A stretch of 64,000 bases of DNA from Methylobacterium persicinum (GCF_022179525.1 NZ_BPQX01000015.1:1-64000), one strand, 5' to 3'; counted from the first letter of the stretch, positions 1-9,979 are shown. Numbers and translations: made by a program. Notes: generated by a model not told the origin, from the letters alone.

Positions 1-134
1 TCCCACCTCCGTGCTCATCCTGAGGTGCCGTCGTGAAACGACGGCCTCGAAGGAGAGCTGCAGTTCGCCCACGTCATCTGGAGCCCTCCTTCGAGGCGGC
101 TTCGCCGCGCCTCAGGATGAGGGAGTGGGTGGGA
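1..134. repeat. Large interspersed palindromic repeat (type B), possibly cut by the window edge
   Basis: Nested inverted repeat. CTCATCCTGAGG near the left end pairs with CCTCAGGATGAG near the right end. Inside it GCCTCGAAGGAG pairs with CTCCTTCGAGGC, and the outermost bases (TCCCACC / GGTGGGA) also pair. No ORF of known type lies in it. A 20-base piece, CTGGAGCCCTCCTTCGAGGC (78-97), recurs exactly at 57496-57515. It looks like an intergenic palindromic unit rather than an insertion sequence. Confidence 0.75.
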
Positions 135-276
135 AAAGTTCGAACTCTTTGCCAAGCTTAAGCCGGGTGAAAACGCGCCGCGTCATGGCGTGCGCGATGG
201 CCGGGTTGCGTGGGGTGCCCTCGCCTCGCACGACGGAAGGGTCTAGAGCGCGAGGCTCACGACAAAATCCGTGGCC

Positions 277-1794
277 ATGACCGACTATATCAAGAAGATC
301 CTCACCGCCCGCGTCTACGACGTGGCGATCGTGAGCCCGCTCGATCCGATGCCGCGCCTTTCGAGCCGGCTGGAGCGACCCGTGCTCCTGAAGCGCGAGG
401 ACCTGCAACCGGTCTTCTCGTTCAAGCTTCGCGGCGCCTACAACAAGATGTCCGGCCTCGCCCCCGAGCAGATCGCCAAGGGCGTCGTCTGCGCCTCGGC
501 GGGCAACCATGCCCAGGGCGTCGCCCTGGCGGCGGCAAAGCTCGGCGCCCGGGCGGTGATCGTGATGCCGCGCACCACCCCTTCCATCAAGGTCGATGCC
601 TGTCGGGCGCGGGGGGCGGAGGTCGTCCTGCACGGCGACGCCTTCGACGAGGCCCTGGCCGAAGCCCGCCGTCGGGAGCACGAAGACGGGCTCACCTTCC
701 TGCATCCCTTCGACGACCCGGAGGTGATCGCCGGCCAGGGGACGATCGGCAAGGAGATCCTGCAGCAGCATACCGGGCTCATCGAGGCGATCTTCGTCCC
801 CGTCGGCGGCGGTGGCCTCGCGGCGGGGATCGCGACCTTCGTGAAATACCTGCGGCCCGAAACAAAGGTGATCGGCGTCGAGCCCGAGGACGCGGCCTGT
901 ATGAAGGCCGCCCTCGACATGGGGGCGCTGGTCGATCTCCCCTCCGTCGGCCTGTTCGCGGACGGCGTCGCGGTGCGCCGCGCGGGCGAGGAGACCTTCC
1001 GCCTGTGCCGCGAGCACCTCGACGGCGTCATCACCGTCGACACCGACGCGATGTGCGCGGCGGTGAAGGACATCTTCGACGACACCCGGGCCGTCTCCGA
1101 GCCATCCGGTGCCCTCAGCCTCGCGGGTGCGAAGATCTATGCCGAGCGGGAGGGCGGCACCGGCACGCTTGTGGCCGTATCTTCGGGCGCGAACCTAAAT
1201 TTCGACCGCCTTCGGCACATCGCCGAGCGGGCTGAGATCGGCGAGCAACGGGAAGTCCTGCTGGGGGTAACGATCCCCGAGCGGCCGGGGGCCTACCGCG
1301 CCTTCATCAACGCGCTCGGGCCCCGCGCCATCACCGAGTTCAACTACAGGCAGGCGCTGGCTTCGGATGCGCAGATCTTCGTCGGCATCAACCTGAGCGG
1401 GGGCAAGCGCGAGAAGCAGGAGCTGATCGGCTCCCTGCGCGAGGCGGGCTATCGTGTCTTGGACATGAGCGACAACGAGATGGCCAAGGTCCATGTGCGC
1501 TACATGGTTGGCGGCCGCAGCCCGGGCCTGGGGCACGAGCGGCTGTTCCGCTTCCAGTTCCCGGAACGGCCGGGCGCGCTGATGAAGTTCCTCGACGCCC
1601 TCGGGCCGGATTTCGACATCACCCTGTTCCACTATCGGAACCACGGTGCCGATTACGGTCGCGTGCTTGCCGGCATCGACGTGCCGCCCGGCGAGACGGC
1701 CCGGTTCGATGCGGCCATCGAGTCCCTCGGCTATCCTGCCACGGACGAGACCGACAACCCGGCCTACCGCCTTTTCCTCGACGGCGCGGTGTAA
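277..1794 (+). CDS. ilvA: Threonine ammonia-lyase, biosynthetic type (threonine deaminase)
   Basis: PLP enzyme converting threonine to 2-oxobutanoate and ammonia, the first committed step to isoleucine, in the cytosol. The PLP-lysine motif SFKLRGAYNKM lies near residue 50, the substrate/PLP loop SAGNHAQGVA near 75 and the phosphate-binding GGGGLAAG near 185. The C-terminal third carries two ACT-like regulatory repeats (RPGAYRAFI and RPGALMKFL), the layout of the isoleucine-inhibited biosynthetic form. At about 505 residues it has the usual length of the two-ACT form. The ATG at 277 was chosen; an in-frame GTG six bases upstream is possible. It stands alone, with a convergent EcsC gene downstream. 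Confidence 0.93.
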   Translation: MTDYIKKILTARVYDVAIVSPLDPMPRLSSRLERPVLLKREDLQPVFSFKLRGAYNKMSGLAPEQIAKGVVCASAGNHAQGVALAAAKLGARAVIVMPRTTPSIKVDACRARGAEVVLHGDAFDEALAEARRREHEDGLTFLHPFDDPEVIAGQGTIGKEILQQHTGLIEAIFVPVGGGGLAAGIATFVKYLRPETKVIGVEPEDAACMKAALDMGALVDLPSVGLFADGVAVRRAGEETFRLCREHLDGVITVDTDAMCAAVKDIFDDTRAVSEPSGALSLAGAKIYAEREGGTGTLVAVSSGANLNFDRLRHIAERAEIGEQREVLLGVTIPERPGAYRAFINALGPRAITEFNYRQALASDAQIFVGINLSGGKREKQELIGSLREAGYRVLDMSDNEMAKVHVRYMVGGRSPGLGHERLFRFQFPERPGALMKFLDALGPDFDITLFHYRNHGADYGRVLAGIDVPPGETARFDAAIESLGYPATDETDNPAYRLFLDGAV

Positions 1795-1828
1795 GGGCGG
1801 GCCAAGGACGACCACCCTTGTGCGCGCG

Positions 1829-2794
1829 TCAGGCGGGGCCGAGGGCGGCCTTCTCGATCTCGTAGGCGGCGCGGACCGCTGGAGCGCCATAGCGCCGCTC
1901 CAGGCGGCGGATGGTGAAATGCGCCCGGGCCGTCGTCTGGAAGTGGCTCATGAACACGGTGTTGACCGCCGCTCCGCCGACGGCTCCGAGAATCGGCACC
2001 GCCTGAGCCGCCACCTTTTCCGACACGACGATGCCGAACCGGGCCGCGACCTGTGCCGCAAAACGCATGAGGGCCGGGCCCGACTGGTCCGCCAGGGCGA
2101 TGGTGCCGGCGTATTTGGCCGCCTCGGCCATCGTCTTGGCGAGGGCGGCCCTGACGGCGAAGTAGCCGCTCTCGGTCAGGGTCGAGCCGGTATCCGCCGA
2201 GGTCGCGAGCTTGCCGCCGCCCAGGGCGAAGACCTGGATGCAGGCCAGCGCTCCTTCGGGGGTGCCGATCTCCTCACCTTCCTCGCGGGCGATCTCGGCG
2301 ATGGAACGGAGCATCAGCGTCGTCGAGACGGGGAGTTCGACCGCGATGGTCGCGAGGCCGAACGCCCCCCCCAGCGCACCGGAGACGGCGGCCATCGCCC
2401 GGTGCTTGCCGTCTCCGGAGCCGATCAGACGCATGAACCGGTTCTCGCCCTTCGGCTGGGTGACCGGCAGCACGCTGGGGTCACCCTCGGCGGCGCTTTC
2501 CTTCGGAAGGGTCGCGAGTGCCACGCGGATCGCCGCCCGCAGGGCGGATTCCGTGCTCTTGGCCACCACGTCCATCACCGGGGCCGGGAGGGACCGTCCG
2601 ATCAATTCGATGGGCGTGCCGGCCGCCGCCGACAGGCGCGCGGCGAGGCCAGGGCGTTCGAGGGCCTGCACCGCCCTGCGAAGGGCGGCGAGATCCTCCT
2701 CGCTCAGGGTGGGAGTCGCTTGGTCAGACGCCGGAAGGATCTCGCCTGAGAGGATCACATCACTGCCGCTCATCGCACCTTCGCTCCGGATCAT
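1829..2794 (-). CDS. EcsC family protein
   Basis: 321-residue protein resembling the EcsC family (named for Bacillus EcsC), whose biochemical role is not settled. An N-terminal polar stretch is followed by a mostly helical, Ala/Gly-rich body. The glycine-rich hydrophobic segments (for example AVSGALGGAFGLATIAVEL and VPILGAVGGAAVNTVFMSHF) are typical of the family. It starts five bases after the stop of the AmpG-type permease on the same strand, so the two are probably co-transcribed. A second in-frame ATG at 2773 with an AAGG upstream is an alternative start. Family call fairly sure, function unknown. Confidence 0.8.
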   Translation of the reverse strand: MIRSEGAMSGSDVILSGEILPASDQATPTLSEEDLAALRRAVQALERPGLAARLSAAAGTPIELIGRSLPAPVMDVVAKSTESALRAAIRVALATLPKESAAEGDPSVLPVTQPKGENRFMRLIGSGDGKHRAMAAVSGALGGAFGLATIAVELPVSTTLMLRSIAEIAREEGEEIGTPEGALACIQVFALGGGKLATSADTGSTLTESGYFAVRAALAKTMAEAAKYAGTIALADQSGPALMRFAAQVAARFGIVVSEKVAAQAVPILGAVGGAAVNTVFMSHFQTTARAHFTIRRLERRYGAPAVRAAYEIEKAALGPA

Positions 2795-2799
2795 GTCCC

Positions 2800-4203
2800 T
2801 CAGGCCAGACTTTTCGCCGCCCCGGTCTCACCGGCAGGCGCCCTCGCGGGGGAAGGAAGCGGGGAGATGCTCGGGGAGTTCCCATCCGTGGCCGCCTCTT
2901 TCCGTGCGGCCGCCGCAGAGCTACGCCGCCCCACCGCGAGGCAGAGGGCCAGCACGGGCAGGCCGATGAGGGAGGTTAGCACGAAGAAGGCCGGGTAGCC
3001 GATCGCCGCCACGATGAATCCCGCCGAGCCGGCAATGAGCTTGCCCGGCAGGGCGTAGAGCGACGAGAACAGGGCATATTGCGTCGCCGCATAGGCCGGG
3101 CTCGTCAGGCTCGACATGTAGGCGATGAGCACGATGCCGGCGAAGGAGCCGCAAAAGTTCTCGATGGAGATGGCGATGGTAAGCCGCCAGAGCTCAGGCG
3201 CGCCCGCCGACAGCCACGCGAAGGCGAGGTGGGACGACGCGGCCAGGAAGGCTCCAAGCAGGAGCGTCGGGAAGAGCCCGAGCCGGGCCAGCGCCCAGCC
3301 TCCCGCGAAACCGCCCGCGATGCCGACCCAGACACCGTAGAGCTTCGTGACTGTGGCGATCTCCTTCAGGTCGAAGCCCAGGGTCCGGTAGAGGGGGCTC
3401 GCCATCACGCCCGAGAGAAAATCCGGCAGCCGGTACAACGCCACGAGCAGGAGGATGGCATAGAGGGCCGGGCCGAAGCGGGCGTGCAACTCGGTGAGGG
3501 GCTCCGCCAGGGCCCGGCGGGCCGACCAGAAGCGCGAGGCGCGGGCCGCCTCCGGCACTGCATCCCGCCGACGGTCGTAGGCCGGGGCGAAGAGCGCTGC
3601 GACGAGGCCGACGAGCATGAGCCCGCCCATGCACAGGTAGGCCACCTTCCATCCGCCAGATGCCGCGATGAACAAGGCCCCCGCGCCGGCCGTGATGAGG
3701 CCGAGGCGGTAACCAAGGTTCGACGTGGCGGCGAGGATGCCCTGCATGTCGCTTCCGGCGGCGTCGATGCGCCACCCGTCGATCACCACGTCCTGGCTCG
3801 CCGCACAGAACGCCACGAGGAAGGCGCCGAGCCCGAGGAGGGCGAGGTCCGACTTCGGGTCCGCGAAGGCCATCAGGACAAGGCAGGCCGCCGTGGCCGT
3901 TTGGGTCGCCACCATCCATGAGCGACGCCGGCCGAGGGCCCGGGAGAGCAGTGGCAGATCGAGCCGGTCGATTATCGGCGCCCAGAGGAACTTCAGCGAG
4001 TAGGGAAGCGCCACGTAGCTGAAAAGGCCGATCGTCCGGACGTCGATATCGGAAAAGGCGAGGCGCAGGGTAAAGGTCCCCAGCACCAGAAGAAGCGGAA
4101 GCCCCGAAGAAAAACCGAGGGCGAGCATCAAGACGATGCGCTTATCCTCGACGATGTCCCGAAGCCGAAACCGGCGCGGTTGCTCCTGGGCGGCGACGGC
4201 CAT
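2800..4203 (-). CDS. ampG: AmpG-type muropeptide permease (MFS)
   Basis: 467-residue inner-membrane permease with 12 or more hydrophobic helices. The N-terminus (LALGFSSGLPLLLVLGTFTL, then GLFSYVALPYSLKFLWAPII) is characteristic of AmpG, which imports GlcNAc-anhydroMurNAc peptides released during wall turnover and so feeds cell-wall recycling and, in some bacteria, beta-lactamase induction. A Shine-Dalgarno-like GGAG lies 8 bases before the ATG. The C-terminus ends in an Ala/Pro-rich tail. It is the first gene of a probable two-gene unit with the EcsC gene. No ampC or ampR is visible in this window. Confidence 0.85.
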   Translation of the reverse strand: MAVAAQEQPRRFRLRDIVEDKRIVLMLALGFSSGLPLLLVLGTFTLRLAFSDIDVRTIGLFSYVALPYSLKFLWAPIIDRLDLPLLSRALGRRRSWMVATQTATAACLVLMAFADPKSDLALLGLGAFLVAFCAASQDVVIDGWRIDAAGSDMQGILAATSNLGYRLGLITAGAGALFIAASGGWKVAYLCMGGLMLVGLVAALFAPAYDRRRDAVPEAARASRFWSARRALAEPLTELHARFGPALYAILLLVALYRLPDFLSGVMASPLYRTLGFDLKEIATVTKLYGVWVGIAGGFAGGWALARLGLFPTLLLGAFLAASSHLAFAWLSAGAPELWRLTIAISIENFCGSFAGIVLIAYMSSLTSPAYAATQYALFSSLYALPGKLIAGSAGFIVAAIGYPAFFVLTSLIGLPVLALCLAVGRRSSAAAARKEAATDGNSPSISPLPSPARAPAGETGAAKSLA

Positions 4204-4370
4204 CGGCGGAACTCCTTGAACGGCCCGCTCTTGTCAGGCAGAAACATGGCGACCTTGCGCCGCACATGTCTCGCCGCGCGGGCCAGCCCTTCCATCATGG
4301 TCAATGCCTGCTTAATGGCCCTTTACGCCGGGCCGAAGCAAATGGTCGGCGGGGTAGATTGGATAGGGCG

Positions 4371-5444
4371 TTGAGTATCGGGTCCGAAGGCGGTCCTCCA
4401 GCCATAACCCTTGCGAGCGCTTTCGCGGCGACACCATCCCCGATGCTCGTCACGGACGCCCGTGCGCCCGATCACCCGATTGTCTGGGTCAACGAGGCGT
4501 TCACCCGGCAGACGGGCTACACCGCCGACGAGATGCGCGGCCGCAATTGCAGGCTGTTGCAGGGCCCGGCGACCGACCACGCGCAGGTGGCCCGCATGCG
4601 CGACGCGATCGCAGCGGGCAAGGCGACGTCGGTGGAACTGCTCAACTACCGCAAGGACGGCACATCGTACTGGAACGCGATGACGCTCACGCCCGTCCAC
4701 GACGAGAATGGGCTGGCCTACTTTTTCGCAACGCAGACGGACACGACGCATATTCACCGGGCGGAGCTGACCCGGCAGATGAAGGAGGAGGTGGAGAAGC
4801 AGGTCGAGGCTCGCACCGCCACCCTGAACACCGCCCTCGACCAGAAGACGGCGCTGCTCCGGGAGATCGACCATCGGGTCAAGAATAACCTTCAGGTGAT
4901 CTCTTCGCTCATGCTGCTGAAGGCCCGGCGCATGCCGGAGGTGGAGACCCGCCTCGCCCTCGAAGGCATGGCCGAGCGCATCGGGGCGATCTCCATCGCC
5001 CATAGGCTCCTCTATGCCGAGGAAGAAGGCACTCATTTCGGACTGACCGAGTTCGTGAGCGAGTTGCTGTCCGATCTCGACGCCGGCATGGCCGACGACC
5101 GGATCTGCATCGATACGGAGGTCGAGGCCATCAGGCTGCCCGCCTCCATGGCGGCGCCGCTGGCGCTGATGATTCACGAACTCGCGTCCAACGCCCTCCG
5201 CCACGCCTTCCCGGGCGGTCGAGCGGGACGGGTGGCGATCACGGCCCGGCGGACTGAGGCCGGGATGCGGATCGAGGTGAGCGACGACGGGATCGGACTT
5301 GCGAATGACACGCCGAACGAGGCGGGTTTCGGCCGCAGCCTCGTGGAGATGGTCGCCCGACAGCTCCGCGGGTCCGTCCGCTGGATCGCCGACGGGGATG
5401 GCACCCGGATCGAGATTGCGATTCCCATCCGGCCTGGGTCTTAG
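4371..5444 (+). CDS. LOV-domain sensor histidine kinase (blue-light receptor, HisKA_2 type)
   Basis: The N-terminal PAS domain is a true LOV domain. It has the flavin-adduct motif GRNCRLLQG with Cys at about residue 60, the FMN-contacting NYRKDGTSYWN, and a Gln in the last strand (FFATQTDTTH). A coiled-coil linker (KEEVEKQVEARTATLNTALD) leads to a HisKA_2 dimerisation/phosphoacceptor helix, REIDHRVKNNLQVISSL, and a HATPase_c domain with IHELASNALRHA and GIGLANDTPNEAGFG. Homologues autophosphorylate in response to blue light and often feed general stress signalling. The frame is open further upstream, but the LOV domain begins soon after a TTG at 4371, taken as start. There is no receiver gene next to it. 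Confidence 0.85.
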   Translation: MSIGSEGGPPAITLASAFAATPSPMLVTDARAPDHPIVWVNEAFTRQTGYTADEMRGRNCRLLQGPATDHAQVARMRDAIAAGKATSVELLNYRKDGTSYWNAMTLTPVHDENGLAYFFATQTDTTHIHRAELTRQMKEEVEKQVEARTATLNTALDQKTALLREIDHRVKNNLQVISSLMLLKARRMPEVETRLALEGMAERIGAISIAHRLLYAEEEGTHFGLTEFVSELLSDLDAGMADDRICIDTEVEAIRLPASMAAPLALMIHELASNALRHAFPGGRAGRVAITARRTEAGMRIEVSDDGIGLANDTPNEAGFGRSLVEMVARQLRGSVRWIADGDGTRIEIAIPIRPGS

Positions 5445-5481
5445 CGCAGTGTCGTGGATACTCGGATCAAATTGCGTCTGT

Positions 5482-5573
5482 CGTCTTTGCGAGCGAAGCG
5501 AAGCAATCCAGGGATTCTCCGCATCCGGTCAGGTTCCGCTGCCCTGGATTGCTTCGCTGTCGCTCGCAAAGAC
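5482..5573. repeat. Interspersed palindromic repeat, type A, copy 1
   Basis: Inverted repeat with arms CGTCTTTGCGAGCGAAGCGA and its complement, about 31 bases each, around a spacer. It is nearly identical to the core at 29565-29656, including the spacer segment ATCCGGTCAGGTTCCGCTGC, and matches 21187-21278 in the opposite orientation. It sits between the convergent LOV kinase and mutS genes. Confidence 0.85.
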
Positions 5574-5629
5574 GGTCGAAGGGGCCATCCAGACCAAACC
5601 GAGACCGGACTAGCGGGCTGCCGACGGCC

Positions 5630-8365
5630 TCAGCCGGGGCCCCGTAACGCCTCCCGCTCCCGCTTCAGGCGGTAGAGGGTGTCGAGGGCCTCGCGGGGGG
5701 TCAGTGCGTCGGGATCGACGGCATCGAGGAGCGGGCCGAGGGGATCCTCCGGGGGCTCGCTCGCCGGTTCCGGCGGGGGCGGCGGGTCGAGGGTGGCGAA
5801 CAGGGGCAGGTCGTCGATCCGGGCCCGGGCCGAGCGACCGCCCTGGGACTTCTCCAGGCTCTTGAGGATCGCGCCGGCCCGGGCGACCACCGGCGCCGGC
5901 AGCCCGGCGAGGCGGGCGACCTGCAGACCGTAGCTCCGTTCGGCGATGCCGGGCACGACCTCGTGCAGGAACACCACCCCGCCGCGATGTTCCGCGACCT
6001 TCAGGGTGGCGTTGTCGATCCGCGCCAGCCGATCGCCCAGGGCGGTCAGTTCGTGGAAGTGGGTGGCGAACAGGGCCCGGCAGGCATTGGACTCGTGGAG
6101 ATGTTCGAGGCAGGCCCAGGCGATGGACAGTCCATCGAAGGTGGCCGTGCCGCGGCCGATCTCGTCGAGGATCACCAGGGAACGCCGGGTCGCCTGATTC
6201 AGGATCGCCGCGGTCTCGACCATCTCGACCATGAAGGTCGACTGGCCGCGGGCGAGGTCGTCCGCGGCGCCGACCCGCGAGAACAGCCGGTCCACCCGCC
6301 CGATCCGAGCCGACGCCGCCGGGACGAAGGCGCCCATCTGCGCAAGCACGACGATCAGCGCGTTCTGGCGCAGGAAGGTCGACTTGCCGCCCATGTTTGG
6401 GCCAGTGATCAGGCGGATGCGGCCCCGCCCCTCCCCCGACAGGTCGCAATCGTTGGCAATGAACGGCTCCCCCGTCCGCCGCAGGGCGGCCTCCACCACC
6501 GGGTGCCGGCCGCCGACGATCGCGAAGGCCAGGGACTCGTCCACGATGGGCCGGCGCCAATCGCATTCCACGGCCAGCGCCGCGTGGCTCGTCGCCACGT
6601 CGAGGGAGGCCAGGGCATCCGCGACGGCACCGAGGCTCGCAGATGCCGCGACGATGGCGGCGGCCAGATCATCGAACACCTCGCTCTCGAGGGCGAGGGC
6701 GCGGTCCGACGCACCGGAGATCTTCCGCTCCAGTTCGCCCAGTTCCACGCTGGTGAAGCGCATGGCATCGACCATGGTCTGCCGGTGGACGAATTCCTTC
6801 TGGAGGCCCTTCAGGCACGCTTCGCCGATCGATTGCGGCACCTCGATAAAATAGCCGAGAAGGTTGTTGTGTTTGATCCGAAGGGTCCGGCAGCCTGTCT
6901 CCTCGGCGTACCGGGCCTGGAGGGCGGCCACGACTTTCCGCGAATCCTGACCGAGCAACCGGGCTTCGTCGATCTCCGCCAGGAAGCCCGGCCGGACGAA
7001 GCCGCCGTCGCGGCGGGTCAGCGGCAGATCGTCGGCGAGGGCCGCGGTCAGGGTCGCCGCGAGGTCGGGATCGACGCCTGCCAGCGCACGGCCGATCTCC
7101 GCCAGCGCGGCCGGCAGTTCGGGCGCCGCAACCAGCGTGTCGGCGATCCGTTGCGCCGCCGCGAGGCTGTCCCGGATCGCGGCGAGGTCCCTGGGGCCGG
7201 CCCGGCCGAGACCGATCCGCGAGAGGGCGCGGGGCAGGTCCGGCGCGGAGGCAAGGGCCTCGCGGCAGCCCTCGCGGAGGGGGCCGTCCTCGGCGAGGCG
7301 CGCCACGGCGTCCTGCCGCCGGGCGATGCGCGTGAGATCGGTGAGGGGCCCGGCGAGGTGCTCCGCGAGCAGGCGGGCGCCGTTGGCCGTCACCGTTCGG
7401 TCGATGGTGGCGAGGAGGCTCCCGGTGCGTTCGCCCGCGAGAGTCCGCGTCAGTTCCAGGTTGGCGCGGGTGGCCGCGTCGATAGCCAGCGTCGCCCCGG
7501 TCTCTTCGCGGCTCGGCACGGCCAGGGGCGCCCGCGCCGCGAGTTGCGTCCGCGCGATGTAGAGGAGGCCCGTGCCGGCCGCCGCGATTTCGGCGCGGGT
7601 GAACCGGCCGAACCCGTCGAGCGTAGACACGCCATATTGCTCGCGGATCCGCCGCTCGGCGGCGGCGGGCTCGAGTTCCGCCTGAGCTAGGGGGACGACG
7701 GCCGCCCGCGTGTTGTCCTGCCACAGGCGGGCAAGGCCGGGATCGGCGTGGATCACCTCCGAGAGCACGATCTCACGGGGATCGTGCCGGGCGATGGCGC
7801 CCGACAGCTCGCCGGCCGGAACCTCGCTGAGGGAAAAGCGACCGGTGGAGATATCGATGGCCGCGAGGCCGTAGACGTACCCGCCGTCGGAGATCTTCTG
7901 CCGCCCGATGGCCAGGAGGAGATTGGCGCTCGACGGATCGAGGAGGCGGTCTTCGGTGATGGTGCCGGGGGTGACGAGCCGCACCACCTCCCGGCGCACC
8001 ACGGATTTCGGCCCGCGCCGCTTCGCCTCGGCCGGATCCTCCGTCTGTTCGCAGACCGCGACCCGGTGGCCGAGGGCGATGAGACGGTTGAGGTAGTCGT
8101 CCGACCGCTCGACGGGCACGCCGCACATCGGGATTTCCGATCCCGCATGCTTGCCCCGTTTTGTCAGGACGATGCCCAACGCCCGGGATGCGATCTCCGC
8201 GTCCGCGAAGAACAGCTCGTAGAAGTCTCCCATCCGGTAGAACAGGAGACAATCGGGGTTGGCCGCCTTGATCTCGATGTACTGCGCCATCATCGGCGTG
8301 GCGCCCGCCGGATCGAGACCGTTCGTCTCCTGCGGCGCGGTGGGGGAACGAGATGAGCGGCCCAT
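5630..8365 (-). CDS. mutS: DNA mismatch repair protein MutS
   Basis: 911 residues, full length for MutS. It recognises base mismatches and small loops and recruits MutL. The mismatch-binding N-terminal domain contains the Phe-X-Glu motif region [16 protein letters not shown] near residue 43. Then follow connector, lever and clamp regions and the C-terminal ABC-type ATPase with Walker [10 protein letters not shown], the signature region [10 protein letters not shown] and Walker [17 protein letters not shown]. The C-terminus keeps a short helical tail ([18 protein letters not shown]). No mutL is visible here. The gene ends just past a type A palindromic repeat. Confidence 0.97.
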   Translation of the reverse strand: MGRSSRSPTAPQETNGLDPAGATPMMAQYIEIKAANPDCLLFYRMGDFYELFFADAEIASRALGIVLTKRGKHAGSEIPMCGVPVERSDDYLNRLIALGHRVAVCEQTEDPAEAKRRGPKSVVRREVVRLVTPGTITEDRLLDPSSANLLLAIGRQKISDGGYVYGLAAIDISTGRFSLSEVPAGELSGAIARHDPREIVLSEVIHADPGLARLWQDNTRAAVVPLAQAELEPAAAERRIREQYGVSTLDGFGRFTRAEIAAAGTGLLYIARTQLAARAPLAVPSREETGATLAIDAATRANLELTRTLAGERTGSLLATIDRTVTANGARLLAEHLAGPLTDLTRIARRQDAVARLAEDGPLREGCREALASAPDLPRALSRIGLGRAGPRDLAAIRDSLAAAQRIADTLVAAPELPAALAEIGRALAGVDPDLAATLTAALADDLPLTRRDGGFVRPGFLAEIDEARLLGQDSRKVVAALQARYAEETGCRTLRIKHNNLLGYFIEVPQSIGEACLKGLQKEFVHRQTMVDAMRFTSVELGELERKISGASDRALALESEVFDDLAAAIVAASASLGAVADALASLDVATSHAALAVECDWRRPIVDESLAFAIVGGRHPVVEAALRRTGEPFIANDCDLSGEGRGRIRLITGPNMGGKSTFLRQNALIVVLAQMGAFVPAASARIGRVDRLFSRVGAADDLARGQSTFMVEMVETAAILNQATRRSLVILDEIGRGTATFDGLSIAWACLEHLHESNACRALFATHFHELTALGDRLARIDNATLKVAEHRGGVVFLHEVVPGIAERSYGLQVARLAGLPAPVVARAGAILKSLEKSQGGRSARARIDDLPLFATLDPPPPPEPASEPPEDPLGPLLDAVDPDALTPREALDTLYRLKREREALRGPG

Positions 8366-8421
8366 GCCGCCTCATACCAGAGCGCCGGCTGCGAATCAGT
8401 CCCGCCGCCCTGCTTGCCTGG

Positions 8422-8461
8422 GGACGTCGTGGCCCGGCGCCTCCGCCGGGCCACGACGTCC
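8422..8461. terminator. Perfect 18-bp hairpin, probable transcription terminator
   Basis: GGACGTCGTGGCCCGGCG and its exact complement, separated by a four-base loop. It lies 12 bases beyond the stop of the His-rich protein gene and ahead of mutS on the same strand. There is no U-tract, so termination could be Rho-dependent or the stem may protect the mRNA end. Confidence 0.55.
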
Positions 8462-8473
8462 GGGGGCGAGCGA

Positions 8474-8770
8474 TCAGTAGCGCGGACCGCCCGTGGTGTT
8501 GCCGAGCTGCTGCTTGTAGCCCGGCTGCTGCGGGTTGCGGGCGTTCGGATCGCCGTGACGCATGACGTTCCGCCGCCGCATCATGCGCTCATGGCGGGTG
8601 GAATGGTGGCGGTGCATCCGGTGATGACGGTAGTGATACATCGCCACGGTATCGACGAGGCCCGCCGGCCCAAGGCCTGCCTGGACCTGCACCGGAGCGG
8701 CCTGGGCCGGAGCGGACAAAAGCGCACCGAGCACGAGGCCGGCCGCCAGGGAATTACGAAGAGAGATCAC
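8474..8770 (-). CDS. Small exported His/Arg/Met-rich protein
   Basis: 98 residues, start GTG preceded by GGAGG at six-base spacing; the frame is open further upstream but lacks such a site. A signal peptide is evident (LAAGLVLGALLSAPAQA, cleavage after AQA). The mature part has a strikingly basic, His-rich stretch, AMYHYRHHRMHRHHSTRHER followed by MMRRRNVMRH, then a Pro/Gln/Gly-rich tail. His- and Met-rich periplasmic proteins often bind copper, nickel or zinc, but no defined metal domain was recognised, so this is inference. It is apparently a single-gene unit with a strong hairpin after it. Confidence 0.6.
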   Translation of the reverse strand: MISLRNSLAAGLVLGALLSAPAQAAPVQVQAGLGPAGLVDTVAMYHYRHHRMHRHHSTRHERMMRRRNVMRHGDPNARNPQQPGYKQQLGNTTGGPRY

Positions 8771-8910
8771 GAAGGTCCTCCGCACGAAAGTGTCATGCGG
8801 CGGCGTAAGAGGTTCAGCCGTCACGAAGTTCCGGCCCGTCAGACGACAAAACAGCGGCTTTGTCCGGTAAATTCAGGGATTATCGCCGCTTCGAATACGA
8901 TGATGGCCCC

Positions 8911-9882
8911 TTAATCAGCCTGATCGACTGTTTTCCCGGATGCGAAGAATGCCTTAAGTTCGGCGTTCACCGTGTCAGCCTCCTCATGCTGAACCCAATG
9001 GGTGGCCCTCGGGAACCATACGATCCGGCCCCGGTCGCAGAGGTTCAGGCTCGCTTCGGCGAGGCCAGACTGGAGGGCGTGATCCTTTCGGCCCCACAGG
9101 ATTAGCACCGGCATCCGCACACGAGGCGGATGGCGCCGGGGGAGGCGGACCAGGGCGCGGTACCATGCCAGCATCGCGGTCATCGTCCCGGGGGCGGTCC
9201 AGTCCCGGGCGTAGGCGTCGAGTTCCGCGGGCGAAAAGGTGCCCGGTCGGCTGGTATCAGAGAGGGCACGACGCAGGGCGCGGCCGTCTCGAGCGGTCAA
9301 CAACGTCTCGGCCAAGCCGTGCATCTGGAAGACGCCGACGTAGACACTGCGCAACCACTGTCCCGGATGGCGGCGCAGGTAGGAACCGACGATGCCGGGA
9401 TGCGGCGCATTCAGGATCGCGAGGCGCGCGACCCTGTCGGGATGGAAGCTTGCCGTCCACCATGCGACGAGGCCGCCCCAATCGTGACCGGCGAGGTAGA
9501 AGCGTTCGGCGCCGCAGGCTTGTCCCAACGCCACGACATCCCCGGCGAGGCGGTCGAGGTGGTAGGCGGAGACCCTGTCGGGCTTGTCGCTCGCCCCGTA
9601 TCCGCGCTGGTCCGGGACGATCACCCGCCAGCCCGCTTCCGCCAGGGGCGAGATCTGCCGTCGCCAGCCGGCCCAGCTCTCCGGAAAACCGTGCAGCAGG
9701 ATGAGCACGGGTCCGTCGGTGGGCCCGGCCTCGGCCACATGAAGCGTGACGGAGCCAAGAGCGATCCGGCGGAAGGCGACGCCTTCGGGAGGTGGAAGAG
9801 ACCCGGAGGACGAGGCGGCTGTTGGGGTCACGGGTCGCGGCGCTCCGGCTTCCCCGGCCTTGGGCCGTGGACTGGGGGACAA
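8911..9882 (-). CDS. Alpha/beta hydrolase, epoxide hydrolase-like
   Basis: 323-residue alpha/beta-hydrolase fold protein. The oxyanion-hole motif is LLHGFPESWAGWRRQ, followed by DQRGYGASDKP. The nucleophile elbow is GHDWGG, with Asp as nucleophile as in epoxide hydrolases and haloalkane dehalogenases. A late WGRKDHAL (acid) and ATHWVQHE (catalytic His) complete the triad. Two Tyr of an epoxide-hydrolase cap (AWYRAL) are suggestive. The upstream-most start is a TTG and the first 30 residues are low complexity, so the true start may be later. Substrate cannot be told. Confidence 0.85.
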   Translation of the reverse strand: MSPSPRPKAGEAGAPRPVTPTAASSSGSLPPPEGVAFRRIALGSVTLHVAEAGPTDGPVLILLHGFPESWAGWRRQISPLAEAGWRVIVPDQRGYGASDKPDRVSAYHLDRLAGDVVALGQACGAERFYLAGHDWGGLVAWWTASFHPDRVARLAILNAPHPGIVGSYLRRHPGQWLRSVYVGVFQMHGLAETLLTARDGRALRRALSDTSRPGTFSPAELDAYARDWTAPGTMTAMLAWYRALVRLPRRHPPRVRMPVLILWGRKDHALQSGLAEASLNLCDRGRIVWFPRATHWVQHEEADTVNAELKAFFASGKTVDQAD

Positions 9883-9979
9883 TCCCCCGCGAGCCTTTTA
9901 GGGTCCGCCCTGCGCGCCGATTGCAACCCGCGCCTCGCCCGCACTACAGCCATTCGCAAACGAGAACCGGGAGGACGAC

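Noticed and set aside
5454-5675. Short frames across the type A repeat between the LOV kinase and mutS
   Set aside because: They consist of the palindromic repeat itself and recur wherever the repeat occurs; no start signal.
5963-7690. 575-codon plus-strand frame inside mutS
   Set aside because: Antisense to a full-length, well-conserved mutS; composition-driven shadow frame with no motif.
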